A stretch of 19,824 nt of DNA from Phycisphaerales bacterium (GTDB lineage: Bacteria; Planctomycetota; Phycisphaerae; Phycisphaerales; UBA1924), in contig JAUXUZ010000215.1 of assembly GCA_030680655.1 (NCBI GenBank), positions 1-19,824 on the forward strand. Reading direction: 5' to 3'. The notes beneath the pieces were generated by a model. It had not been told where the DNA came from. It did no database searches and saw only the letters and a list, made by a program, of their open reading frames with translations. The stretch's first letter is position 1, and every line of letters begins with the position of its first letter. The translations under genes and the position numbers were made by a program. Below, piece after piece: positions 8,301 to 14,946 of the stretch.

Positions 8301-9854
8301 CTCGCTCTGCTTGCGCTTGGTGATGTCGGTGCGGATCGAGACGTACTTCCGCACCTTCCCGTCTGGCCCCGCAAACGGCGCGATCACCGAGTCGACCCAG
8401 TAGAGCGACCCGTCCTTCGCCCGGTTGCAGACCTCCCCGTGCCAGGCCATCCCCGCCGCAATCGTCCGCCACATCCCCACCCAGAAGGCCCTGGGGTGGA
8501 CGCCGGAGTTGACGATGCGGTGGTCCTGCCCGATCAACTCCTCGCGGCTGTAGCCGCTGATGCGGCAGAACAACTTGTTGACGTCGACGATCCTGCCGGT
8601 GGTGTCGGTGACCGACACGATCGACTGCTCATCCACCGTGCGGCGGAGCACCTGGGCCTCCAGCAGGGCCGCCTCGGCGATGCGCTTGCTCTCCTGCAGG
8701 CTCGCCGTCATCTTGTTGGCGATGCGCACCGCCCGGGCCCGCGCGGTGCCCAGCGCCCAGACGACGCCCATCACCAGCGCCGTCAGCACCAGGCCCACCG
8801 CGGCGTGCTGCCCCGGACGGCCGTGGTCCATCGTGCCCACGAACTGCGCCGTCGGGCTGAACGTCAGCCGCCACGTGCGCCCGCCGATCCCCAGCTCGCG
8901 CTCCGCCCCGAGCCCGCCCGAGTCGGCGACGGCTGCGGCGTCCGGCTCGGTTTCCTTCAAGGTGGCCAGAACGCCGGGCTCGGTCGAGTCGGTCGCGCTC
9001 ACCGTCGCCATCTTGCTCCCCTTGCCGAACGCATCGTCGAGCAGGTCGGCGATCACCACCGGTGCGTAGACAACGCCCACGAGGCTGTCGCGCCGTTCGC
9101 GCGGCGTGGTGGGGTTGGTCCCGTTCTTGTAGATGGCATGGAGAAAGTTGACCGCCGGGCGTCTGCTGGGACCCTGCACAAGCGTGTACACGGGCGAGAC
9201 CACCGGCCCTCCCGTGGTGACCGCCCGCTCGATGGCGGCGGCGGTGCCGGCGGCGCAATCCTGATCCTGCCCCAGGGCCTCGCGGTTGGCGTCGAGGGGT
9301 TCAATGAGCCTGACGATGTCGAGGACCGGCGCATCGCCCGTGCTGCGCACCGTGAACTCGGGCGCGCCATCGGCCCGCACGGATGCGGTGAAAGCCTCCA
9401 GGTCGTCACGCCGCACGCGGTTGATGAACCCGAAGCCCGTCAACGCGGGGAATTCGCCGCGCAGGTCGCGCGAGTCGATGAAGGCCTTGAACTCGTGGGC
9501 CTCCACCGACTGGCTGGCCAGGAAGAGCCCGCGCAGGCCGCGCAGGCCGTAGAACGGCCGCTCGAGGCGGCGTTTGGCCTCGGCCGTCACCTGGTCGCAG
9601 GTGCGGTCGAAGTGGGCCTGCGCCTCGCTGCGTGCTTCCTTGCCTTCCTTCACATACACCCACGCCGTGGCCGCCATGCCGATGACCGCCACCGCCATCA
9701 CCGCGATGAACGTCAGCCACGAGACCCGCCCCGGCTGGCCCTTGTCGGGCGCGGCCACACCCTCTTCACCCTTCGATGGACAGGGGATGGGCGCGATGGC
9801 GCAAGGGGCGGCTTGATCGACGGGGTTCTGTGTATCCATACTTGTGCGTTCCAT
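5394..9854 (-). CDS. Hybrid sensor histidine kinase (CHASE, four PAS, GAF, HisKA, HATPase, REC)
   Basis: The 1486-residue membrane kinase is a complete hybrid sensor. In order it has TM1 (about 45-68); an extracytoplasmic CHASE-type ligand-binding domain (about 78-335, with GLRGLFLASQSVEAHEF and LTGFGFINRV); TM2 (about 351-370); PAS with PAC (about 400-515, ending YVSIRTDITKRK); a second PAS (about 520-638); GAF (about 645-805); and two more PAS domains (about 815-930 and 940-1065). A short coiled coil leads to HisKA with phospho-acceptor H1101 (FLANMSHEIRTPL). HATPase has N1222, D1253 (DSGAG) and HGGTGLGL. The C-terminal receiver has phospho-acceptor D1408 (LLLTDMQMPKMDG) and K1458. It has no Hpt domain and no neighbouring response regulator, so its partner lies elsewhere. 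ATG at 9854 or at 9839 could be the start; neither has a clear ribosome site. Confidence 0.95.
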   Translation of the reverse strand: MERTSMDTQNPVDQAAPCAIAPIPCPSKGEEGVAAPDKGQPGRVSWLTFIAVMAVAVIGMAATAWVYVKEGKEARSEAQAHFDRTCDQVTAEAKRRLERPFYGLRGLRGLFLASQSVEAHEFKAFIDSRDLRGEFPALTGFGFINRVRRDDLEAFTASVRADGAPEFTVRSTGDAPVLDIVRLIEPLDANREALGQDQDCAAGTAAAIERAVTTGGPVVSPVYTLVQGPSRRPAVNFLHAIYKNGTNPTTPRERRDSLVGVVYAPVVIADLLDDAFGKGSKMATVSATDSTEPGVLATLKETEPDAAAVADSGGLGAERELGIGGRTWRLTFSPTAQFVGTMDHGRPGQHAAVGLVLTALVMGVVWALGTARARAVRIANKMTASLQESKRIAEAALLEAQVLRRTVDEQSIVSVTDTTGRIVDVNKLFCRISGYSREELIGQDHRIVNSGVHPRAFWVGMWRTIAAGMAWHGEVCNRAKDGSLYWVDSVIAPFAGPDGKVRKYVSIRTDITKRKQSEKAMTQFKGALDQTLDCIFMFRPGDFKFVYVNEGAKRQVGYSEAELLGMTPLDIKPAFTLDTFKEMVRPLIAGEAACHTFETIHRHKDGHDVDVEIGLQFVRYESGEPRFVAVVRDITNRKAAEALRQGQARVLRMALGEAPLEEVLAEACRVIESNRPACRASVLLVQNGRLRAGASPGLPAEYTSAIDGLAIGPNVGSCGRAAATGQRVITTDIAGDADWASVPGATALAAGCGLAACWSQPIFSPDGKTVVAVLAMFNRKPQSPTSDEVKLIEEMASVVAVAVERRQKDAALRSSEQQLRTIFNAEPECVKLIGPGGVLIEMNPAGLAMLEADSVEQVRRLTIAHFIDPQYHGAVESLHERVLRGETGTLAFEVVGLKGTRRCLDTHAVPMRNEAGDPVAVLAVTRDVTQQRLAEEKSRDAEAFLRSAIDSLDSHTVVLDSASRILSANRAWREFAFNNKGLGRDVLEGADYLAACDAAAPVCPEAARVAAAVRAVLAGEAEPAPIEYACHSPTERRWFLCSIRGFSRGADRFAAVSHLNITAVKESQQRLEATNAELTDARRQAEAANHTKSEFLANMSHEIRTPLTAILGFADLLADDAAAPDAMLQRARHIETIKLAGRHLLTVINDILDLSKLDADRMSIERIDTSVVGVLREVESLMRPRAHGKGVLLKVALSTPVPAVILSDPTRLRQILMNLTGNAVKFTESGSIVISVGVSEAEGTQRLVIDIEDSGAGMSQEQTARLFAAFGQADSTATRKHGGTGLGLVISRRLANLMGGDVKLLRTEPGKGSCFRLVLPAAAASGTVKINTYDVVAQTAEARPAAQALSLSGRILLAEDGIDNQRLIALHLKRAGAVVDVAENGEDALEMLALAASAGTPYDLLLTDMQMPKMDGYTLASTLRQQGSRIAIVALTAHAMAEDRARCLAAGCDDYASKPIDRLALIRTCSIWMGKPGGVPASHAAA

Positions 9855-10671
9855 CAGACTCGCTCATCGGTCGCGCCGGTCCGCCCCCCCTTCCCTGACC
9901 GCTCCGCGCTGCGGGAACGGGCCACTGCGCGGGAGAGGAGAGGGGCGGGGGGGCGGGGTCCAGACCGTCGTTCACCCAACTGGGCTCAACACCTTGCCGA
10001 TTGGCCTGGTTCCATCCATCGACGGGGTGGGTGGGTGAAATCACTCAAAGGGCTTTCTCTGCCCGCGGATCTTCGGGGGGGCCACCCGTGCGGGCACTTC
10101 ATGAAGACCTCACCACCGCGCGGCCGTCTCCCTGAAGGGGTGTTCTCGGGCCATCGTGCGGCCGACGGGAAGAGGCGGCAGCACCCGGGCGCACGGGGGG
10201 CGGCGGGCGCGCCGGTTGGGGCCGGGCGCGGGCGATGAGCGGAGGGGCAGGGCCAGCGCGGTGGTGCGCACCGCCAACTTCATGACCGCGCCAGCGCACA
10301 TCATGACCGCGAGAGCACACTTCACCCGCGCAGGAGCGCACTTCATGACCGCGGGAGCACACTTCACCCGCGCAGGAGCACACTTCATGACCGCGCCCGC
10401 TGCGCGCGGGCCGTTCCCGGACCTGCGCACCCCGTCCGACCCGCGCGGTCGCGACGGCTGCGCTGGATACGCCGGCGCCATAACCGCTTTTCTGCGCTGC
10501 GCCCCACCCGGCACGCTCAACCCCGGTCCGCGCGGTGGCGATCAAGCGTGTGCGGCCACGCGGCCCTCAACCAACCCGCCCGACTTCACCGACCGGGTGT
10601 GCCGGCCGGCGGGCGCGAGGATGGGGGGACCCACGGCGGCCACCGTGACGTTTTACAGAAAGGGTTCCACC
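9855..10671. other. Long intergenic region between divergent genes
   Basis: These 817 bases separate the histidine kinase start (-) from the fibronectin-III-like gene (+). Frames stay open on both strands because of GC content, but their translations have no family resemblance and no ribosome sites, so I call no gene. The recognisable content is the tandem array at 10277-10402 and a 6-bp hairpin at its right edge (GCCCGC 10395-10400, GCGGGC 10406-10411). An isolated ACTTCATGA resembling the array unit occurs at about 10097. Promoters for both flanking genes must lie here, but I cannot pick out convincing boxes. Confidence 0.6.
10277..10402 (+). repeat. Tandem array of six 21-bp units in 42-bp pairs
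   Basis: Six head-to-tail units of exactly 21 bp start at 10277, 10298, 10319, 10340, 10361 and 10382; the last keeps only about its first 15 bases. Two types alternate. Type A contains ACTTCATGACCGCG and type B contains ACTTCACCCGCGCAGGAGC. Units 2+3 and 4+5 form two 42-bp copies that differ at only about three positions, which implies recent duplication of the pair. There are no spacers, so it is not CRISPR. Unit length is a multiple of three: the + frame would read alternating HFMTAGA and HFTRAGA heptads. The array lies outside any gene I can support. Confidence 0.85.
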
Positions 10672-11349
10672 ATGGGCAACATGCCCCCCGACCGCAACGC
10701 GCTGCTCACCTTCGCACTCGGCCACCAGGACAACTGGAAATCACGGGCCTCCCAGATCGGGCTCACCGAGCCCGAGGCCGAGGCCGTCAAGGACAACGCC
10801 GTGGCCGTGCAGGAGCAGCTGGCGCTGGTCGCCTCACTCCGCGCCCAGAGCAAGGCCGCCACCGCCGACTTGACCGACCGCTTCACCGACCTGCGCCGCA
10901 GCGTCAGCGATGCGCTGCGCGACATCAACGCCTTCGCGGCGGCCTCATCCAACCCCTCGGCCATCTACAACCTCGCCGAGATCGAGCCGCCCCAGCCCCG
11001 CAGCGTGCTGCAGCCCCCCGCCAAGCCGACCAACCTCACCTTCACCCTCGACCCCGCCACCGGCGGCATCATCGTGCGGTGGAAGTGCACCAACCCGCAG
11101 GGCGTCTTCGGCGTCGTCTACACGGTGCAGCGGCGCATCGGCGCCAACGGCCCGCTGACGACCCTGGGCGCGACGGGCGAGAAACGCTTCGTCGATACCA
11201 CCATCCCCGCGGGGACCAGCCTGATCGTCTACAGCCTCTTCGGCCAGCGCGGCGGCGTGACCGGCCCCACCTCCGACGCCGTGCAGGTGCGCTTCGGCAC
11301 CGGCAGCAACGGCGAGATGATCGTCTCCAGCGTCAAGATCGCGGCCTGA
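10672..11349 (+). CDS. Fibronectin type III-like protein with helical N-terminus
   Basis: The 225-residue product starts at the ATG at 10672, preceded at 7 nt by a GAAAGGG ribosome site. The frame stays open far upstream, but that part reads through the tandem array and looks non-coding. Residues about 1-90 are predicted helical (NALLTFALGHQDNW, then a long Ala/Glu/Arg-rich stretch with TADLTDRFTDLRRSV). A Pro-rich linker (PPQPRSVLQPPAKP, about 105-118) leads to one fibronectin-III-like beta sandwich (about 119-215; IIVRWKCTNPQGVFGVVYTVQRR, RFVDTTIPAG, VQVRFG). No signal peptide or TM segment is visible, so it is probably cytoplasmic. Similar small proteins are frequent in planctomycetes and have no assigned role. 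It is monocistronic and ends before a strong terminator. Confidence 0.8.
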   Translation: MGNMPPDRNALLTFALGHQDNWKSRASQIGLTEPEAEAVKDNAVAVQEQLALVASLRAQSKAATADLTDRFTDLRRSVSDALRDINAFAAASSNPSAIYNLAEIEPPQPRSVLQPPAKPTNLTFTLDPATGGIIVRWKCTNPQGVFGVVYTVQRRIGANGPLTTLGATGEKRFVDTTIPAGTSLIVYSLFGQRGGVTGPTSDAVQVRFGTGSNGEMIVSSVKIAA

Positions 11350-11378
11350 GCCGCGTACGGCCGTCTGCTCCGCATGGG

Positions 11379-11410
11379 CCCCGGGCGCGCACGCCGCGTC
11401 CGGGGTTTTT
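11379..11410 (+). terminator. Intrinsic terminator of the fibronectin-III-like gene
   Basis: An 11-bp GC stem (11379-11389 with 11395-11405, one G-T pair) closes a 5-nt CACGC loop and is followed directly by five T (11406-11410). It starts 29 nt after the stop codon. The other strand lacks a T-run, so it probably does not serve the converging SDR gene. Confidence 0.88.
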
Positions 11411-11438
11411 CATTGGCCGACAGCGCACGCGGATGGGG

Positions 11439-12224
11439 CTAGAGCGAGTGGAGCCGCCCACCGTCAACGGGCAGGTTGATGCCGTTGATGTACGCAGCGG
11501 CCGGTGATGCGAGGAAGGCCACCGCAGCGCCGAGCTCGTGGGCCTCGCCGAAGCGGCCCGCGGGGATGGTGGCGATCAGGTCGGCCTCGACGGCCTTGCT
11601 GTCGGTGCCCGCCTTGTCGGCGCGGCCCTTGACCAGCGAAGCGAGCCGCTCGGTGCGCGTGAAACCGGGGAGCACGTTGTTAACGGTGATGCCGTGGGGG
11701 CCAAGCTCACCCGCGAGCGTCTTGGCCCAGGCGGCCACCGCGCCGCGGATGGTGTTGCTCACACCCAGGTTGGGGATCGGCGCCTTGACGCTGGTGGAGA
11801 TGATGTTGATGATCCGCCCGTAGCGGGCGGCCTTCATCCCCGGCACCACCGCGCGGGTGAGGAGTTGGTTGGCGATCAGGTGGGCGTTGAACGCGGCGAG
11901 GTAGTCGGCCGCCTCGGCGTAGAGCGCAGGCCCGCCCGGCGGCCCGCCGGTGTTGTTGACCAGGATGTGGTGCGGCCCGCTGGCGGCCAGCGCTGCGGCC
12001 GCGGCGGTGACCGAGGCGGTGTCGGTGAAGTCGGCGACGATCCAGGTGTGCGTCTGGCCGGCGGCGGTGTCGAGCGCGGCGGCGGTGGCGGTGAGCTTCT
12101 CTTTGTTGCGGGCGATGAGCGTGACGCTGGCCCCCAGCAGGGCCAGCTCGATGGCCGCAGCCCGTCCGAGCCCGGAGGTCGATCCGCACACCACCGCGCG
12201 ACGGCCGTTGAGGGAGAGGTCCAT
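11439..12224 (-). CDS. Short-chain dehydrogenase/reductase family protein lacking catalytic Tyr and Lys
   Basis: This 261-residue protein has a full Rossmann-fold SDR layout: cofactor loop GSTSGLGRA (about 14-22), ADFTD acidic site (about 64-68), VNNTGGP in place of NNAG (89-95), the VNNVLPGFTRTERL region (181-194) and the C-terminal INLPVDGGR. The conserved catalytic Ser is S143. The expected Tyr 13 residues later is S156, and the expected Lys is R160 (S-x12-S-x3-R). The helix after it, GAVAAWAKTLAGEL, aligns without gaps. Classical reductase chemistry is therefore doubtful, although a family of such variants with an SNxxR motif exists in bacteria. The gene lies downstream of the DUF1080 lipoprotein gene on the same strand but has its own promoter. 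The substrate is unknown. Confidence 0.9.
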   Translation of the reverse strand: MDLSLNGRRAVVCGSTSGLGRAAAIELALLGASVTLIARNKEKLTATAAALDTAAGQTHTWIVADFTDTASVTAAAAALAASGPHHILVNNTGGPPGGPALYAEAADYLAAFNAHLIANQLLTRAVVPGMKAARYGRIINIISTSVKAPIPNLGVSNTIRGAVAAWAKTLAGELGPHGITVNNVLPGFTRTERLASLVKGRADKAGTDSKAVEADLIATIPAGRFGEAHELGAAVAFLASPAAAYINGINLPVDGGRLHSL

Positions 12225-12229
12225 GCTTC

Positions 12230-12259
12230 AATATAGACGCGGAGCGCCCGCGCTTGCAA
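12230..12259 (-). promoter_or_regulatory. SDR promoter that predicts a leaderless mRNA
   Basis: On the minus strand TTGCAA (12259-12254) and TATATT (12235-12230) are 18 bp apart. Only 5 nt (GAAGC) separate the -10 box from the ATG at 12224. A normal start site 6-7 nt after the -10 box falls on the first base of the ATG. No Shine-Dalgarno is present, as expected for a leaderless transcript. Confidence 0.6.
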
Positions 12260-12261
12260 AC

Positions 12262-12280
12262 GCCCGCCGCGTGCGCGGGC
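12262..12280 (-). terminator. Possible weak terminator after the DUF1080 lipoprotein gene
   Basis: GCCCGC and GCGGGC form a 6-bp stem with a 7-nt loop directly after the TGA at 12282-12284. On the minus strand only GTTTGC follows, so the T-run is poor. Those bases also belong to the -35 box of the SDR promoter. Termination would be partial at best. Confidence 0.35.
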
Positions 12281-12281
12281 T

Positions 12282-13031
12282 TCACGAGCCCGGCGTCAGC
12301 TCGCGGATGCAGATGTTGCGGAACCAGAGCGGACCGCCGTGGTTCTGCAGCTCGATCTGCCCCACGGGGTAGATCGGTTGCCTGCGGTCCCAGTAGTTTT
12401 CCATGACCACACCGCCGGTCACCAGCACACCGTTGAGCCAGACCCAGACGCGTTCACCCTGCATGCGGATGAAGAAGCGGTTCCACGTGCCGACGGGGTT
12501 GTCGGCCCGCTCGGTCGGGTTGTTCTCGTGCTTGAGGTTGTTGTAGAGCCCGCCGCTGCCGACGACGCTCTCCCAGATCTGCACCTGCGGGCTGCCGCGG
12601 AGGTAGATGCCGCTGTCGCCGGCGGGGGCGATCATCCAGTCGACGATCAGCTCGAAGTCTGTGTAGTCCTTGACGGTGCAGATGCTGTCACCCTTGCCGT
12701 CGAAGAAGAGCGTGCCGTCGGCGTCGACGGTCCAGTGCAGCTTCATCTTCGCATCGGCGGCCTCCTGCGCCTCGGCGAGCCGCTCGGGCGAGAGGAGGTT
12801 GCGCTTGGGGGGGCCACCGTCGGGCTCGACGAGCCCCTTCCACCCGGCGAGCGATTCGCCGTCGAGCAAGGGCGTGAAGCCATCGGGGAGCGCAAAGGCC
12901 GGCCGGACCGAGCGTGCGTCAGCGAAAAGGCCCGACGGTGGCCCGTCGCTGCCGTGACACCCCGTAAGGGTCAACGCGGCCGCTGTGAGCAGCGTGCTGG
13001 CCAGGTACGCCGGGTTGAAGGGGATTCTCAT
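12282..13031 (-). CDS. DUF1080 (3-keto-disaccharide hydrolase family) lipoprotein
   Basis: The 249-residue product starts at the ATG at 13031 with a lipoprotein signal: hydrophobic YLASTLLTAAALTLTGC with lipidation Cys 25, so it should be anchored in a membrane and face outward. A DUF1080 concanavalin-like domain follows: FTPLLDGESLAGWKG (about 50-64), KDYTDFELIVDWM, GDSGIYLRGSPQVQIWE, GTWNRFFIRMQGERVWVWLNG and GQIELQNHGGPLWFRNICIREL at the end. This family acts on 3-keto sugars or glycosides in the characterised cases I know of; the substrate here is unknown. An upstream in-frame extension to 13235 would run through the divergent fucosidase gene and is not credible. It shares a 28-bp intergenic region with that gene. 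Confidence 0.92.
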   Translation of the reverse strand: MRIPFNPAYLASTLLTAAALTLTGCHGSDGPPSGLFADARSVRPAFALPDGFTPLLDGESLAGWKGLVEPDGGPPKRNLLSPERLAEAQEAADAKMKLHWTVDADGTLFFDGKGDSICTVKDYTDFELIVDWMIAPAGDSGIYLRGSPQVQIWESVVGSGGLYNNLKHENNPTERADNPVGTWNRFFIRMQGERVWVWLNGVLVTGGVVMENYWDRRQPIYPVGQIELQNHGGPLWFRNICIRELTPGS

Positions 13032-13059
13032 CCGGGGTTCATGGTACCATCTCCGGGCC
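13032..13059. promoter_or_regulatory. Symmetric divergent promoter/operator candidate
   Basis: This 28-bp gap holds the start-proximal control of two divergent genes. The perfect palindrome ATGGTACCAT lies at 13041-13050. It contains TACCAT on each strand (13045-13050 on +, 13046-13041 on -), and exactly 9 nt separate each TACCAT from the ATG of the gene it faces. TACCAT fits the TAnnnT shape of a -10 box. No clear -35 boxes are seen. The same palindrome could instead be a regulator site. Confidence 0.45.
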
Positions 13060-14922
13060 ATGAAACACGCGTTGCTCCTCGTACCAACCACGCTCATCCT
13101 GCTCGCCGCGGCGGCGGGCTGGGGCTGCGCCCAGCGGGGGACCGACGCCACTGCTCCGGCGACGGGCTCGACCACGATCACCGCCGACAGCGATCGGATG
13201 ACCTGGTGGCGCGAGGCGCGCTTTGGCATGTTCATCCACTGGGGGGTCTATTCGGTGCCCGCGGGGATGTGGAACGGCAAGACCACCGGCGGCGCCAGCG
13301 AGTGGCTCATGGAGAGCCTGCACGTCCCGACCAGCGCGTACGTCAACTTCGCCGACGGCTTCACCGCCGCGAGCTACGAGCCGGAGGTGTGGGCAAGGCT
13401 GGCAAAGCGGGCGGGGATGAAGTACGTTGTCATCACCAGCCGCCACCACGACGGCTTCTGCCTGTGGGACTCGGCGGCGAGCGAGTGGGATGTGATGGCG
13501 TCGCCGGCGAAACGCGACCTGCTCGCGCCGCTCGCCACGGCCGTGCGCGCGGAGGGGCTCAAGTTCGGCCTCTACTACTCCATCCTCGACTGGCGCCACC
13601 CCGACTACGAGCCGAGACGGGCTTGGAACGATCGGCCGGAGTGGAACGGCGGCCCGGGCTACAGGCCGGACTTTGCGGGGCGCTTCGTGCCGTACGTGCA
13701 CGCCCAGGTGGCGGAGATCATCAAGGCCTATGACCCAGCGGTGCTCTGGTTCGACGGCGAATGGGAGAACAGCTGGACCACGCCGCTGGGACGCGCCCTC
13801 TACGACGATGTGCGGAAGCAGAGCCCGGGCATCATCGTCAACAACCGCGTAGGCAAGTCGCGCGACGACATGGCCGGATTGACCAAGCCCGGCGAGCAGC
13901 CGCTTGGTGACTTCTGCACCCCCGAGCAGGAAGTGCCCGCGACCGGTCTGCCCGGCGTGGACTGGGAAACCTGCATGACGATGAACGACTCGTGGGGGTA
14001 CAAGGCGAGCGACAAGAACTTCAAGAGCGCCGACCAGATCGTCCGCACGCTCTGCGATATCGCCAGCAAGGGGGGCAACTTCCTGCTCAACATCGGGCCC
14101 AGGCCCGACGGCACGATCCCGCAGGAGAGCGTCGAACGGCTGACGGAGGTCGGTCGATGGATGGCGGTCAACGGCGACTCGATCGATGGGACAACCGCGT
14201 CGCCGTTCAAGACGCTGTCGTGGGGACGCGCGACGCAGAAGGGGAGCACGCTCAACCTGATCGTCTTTGACTGGCCCGCAGACGGCAAACTGGAACTCGC
14301 CGGCCTGAAGACAGCCGTGCGGTCGGCACGCGTCGTCAGCCTCGATAAGATGAAGCGCACGCCAACGCCGGAGCTGACCGAGCAGGGCGTGACGATCAGC
14401 AGTCTTGGGCCACGCCCGAGCGGGCTCGGCGCAACGCCGGTGGTGGTGCGGGTTGAGCTGGAGGGAGAGCCGCGCGTGATTACTCCCCCACCGCCGGCGA
14501 TCGGGCGCGATGCACTCGGCGGCTTTACGCTCAGCGCGGGGGCGGCTGAGACTGAGGGTGCCCGAATCAAACTACAAGGCAAGGGAGCGACGGAGAACCT
14601 CGGCTTCTGGACAAGCTCCAGCGACAAGGCAGTATGGACAATCGCGAACCCCACCGCCGGCGAGTACCGCGCTGAGGTTGAGCTCTCGTGCATCAAGTCG
14701 GACGCCGGCTGCGCGTTCGAGGTCGCCCTTGGCAAGAGCGTTGCACGGGGCACCGTGCCGTCGACTGGATCGTGGAACGCCTACACGACCGTCACCGTCA
14801 GTGGGCTGCGCGTCACCGCCGATGCACCCACGCTGCGCCTTGAGGTGCGTGCAGCGCCGGGCACCACACTCAAGGGCGGGCTCATGAATCTGCGGCAGGT
14901 CCGGCTGATCCGATCGAACTGA
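13060..14922 (+). CDS. GH29 alpha-L-fucosidase, exported, with C-terminal beta-sandwich module
   Basis: The enzyme removes alpha-linked L-fucose from glycans by a retaining mechanism. The 620-residue product starts at ATG 13060 with a signal peptide (LLLVPTTLILLAAAAG); Cys 23 follows it but the lipobox is non-canonical. The GH29 barrel spans about 47-400: WWREARFGMFIHWGVYS (about 49-65), SRHHDGFCLWDS (about 127-138), GLYYSILDW (about 170-178) and AVLWFDGEW (about 227-235), where D232 is the expected nucleophile. NNRVG and GGNFLLNIGPRPDG complete the signature. A beta-rich domain follows, and the last 110 or so residues resemble a carbohydrate-binding module (FWTSSSDKAVWTI, GEYRAEVELSC). The gene leads a three-gene + strand operon. 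Confidence 0.95.
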   Translation: MKHALLLVPTTLILLAAAAGWGCAQRGTDATAPATGSTTITADSDRMTWWREARFGMFIHWGVYSVPAGMWNGKTTGGASEWLMESLHVPTSAYVNFADGFTAASYEPEVWARLAKRAGMKYVVITSRHHDGFCLWDSAASEWDVMASPAKRDLLAPLATAVRAEGLKFGLYYSILDWRHPDYEPRRAWNDRPEWNGGPGYRPDFAGRFVPYVHAQVAEIIKAYDPAVLWFDGEWENSWTTPLGRALYDDVRKQSPGIIVNNRVGKSRDDMAGLTKPGEQPLGDFCTPEQEVPATGLPGVDWETCMTMNDSWGYKASDKNFKSADQIVRTLCDIASKGGNFLLNIGPRPDGTIPQESVERLTEVGRWMAVNGDSIDGTTASPFKTLSWGRATQKGSTLNLIVFDWPADGKLELAGLKTAVRSARVVSLDKMKRTPTPELTEQGVTISSLGPRPSGLGATPVVVRVELEGEPRVITPPPPAIGRDALGGFTLSAGAAETEGARIKLQGKGATENLGFWTSSSDKAVWTIANPTAGEYRAEVELSCIKSDAGCAFEVALGKSVARGTVPSTGSWNAYTTVTVSGLRVTADAPTLRLEVRAAPGTTLKGGLMNLRQVRLIRSN

Positions 14923-14946
14923 ATCCCCCTTCATTGGAGTTACGGC

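Noticed and set aside
8034..10238. 734-codon open frame on the + strand opposite the histidine kinase
   Set aside because: It is antisense to a gene whose domains are unmistakable; its translation is Arg/Gly/Ala/His-rich with no family resemblance, as expected from GC-rich codon bias.
10277..10402. CRISPR array
   Set aside because: The units abut with no unique spacers, are only 21 bp long, and no cas gene is nearby.
10099..10545. Minus-strand frame with repeated Cys/Val/Arg heptads across the tandem array
   Set aside because: The peptide repeat is an automatic result of a 21-bp DNA repeat; there is no ribosome site or homology, and all frames are open there.
13032..13235. Longer DUF1080 protein starting at 13235
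   Set aside because: The extension would be antisense to the fucosidase signal peptide region and would bury the clear lipoprotein signal that starts at 13031.
12339..13733. 464-codon + strand frame across the DUF1080 and fucosidase genes
   Set aside because: It overlaps two real genes on both strands, and its composition is that of an out-of-frame translation.
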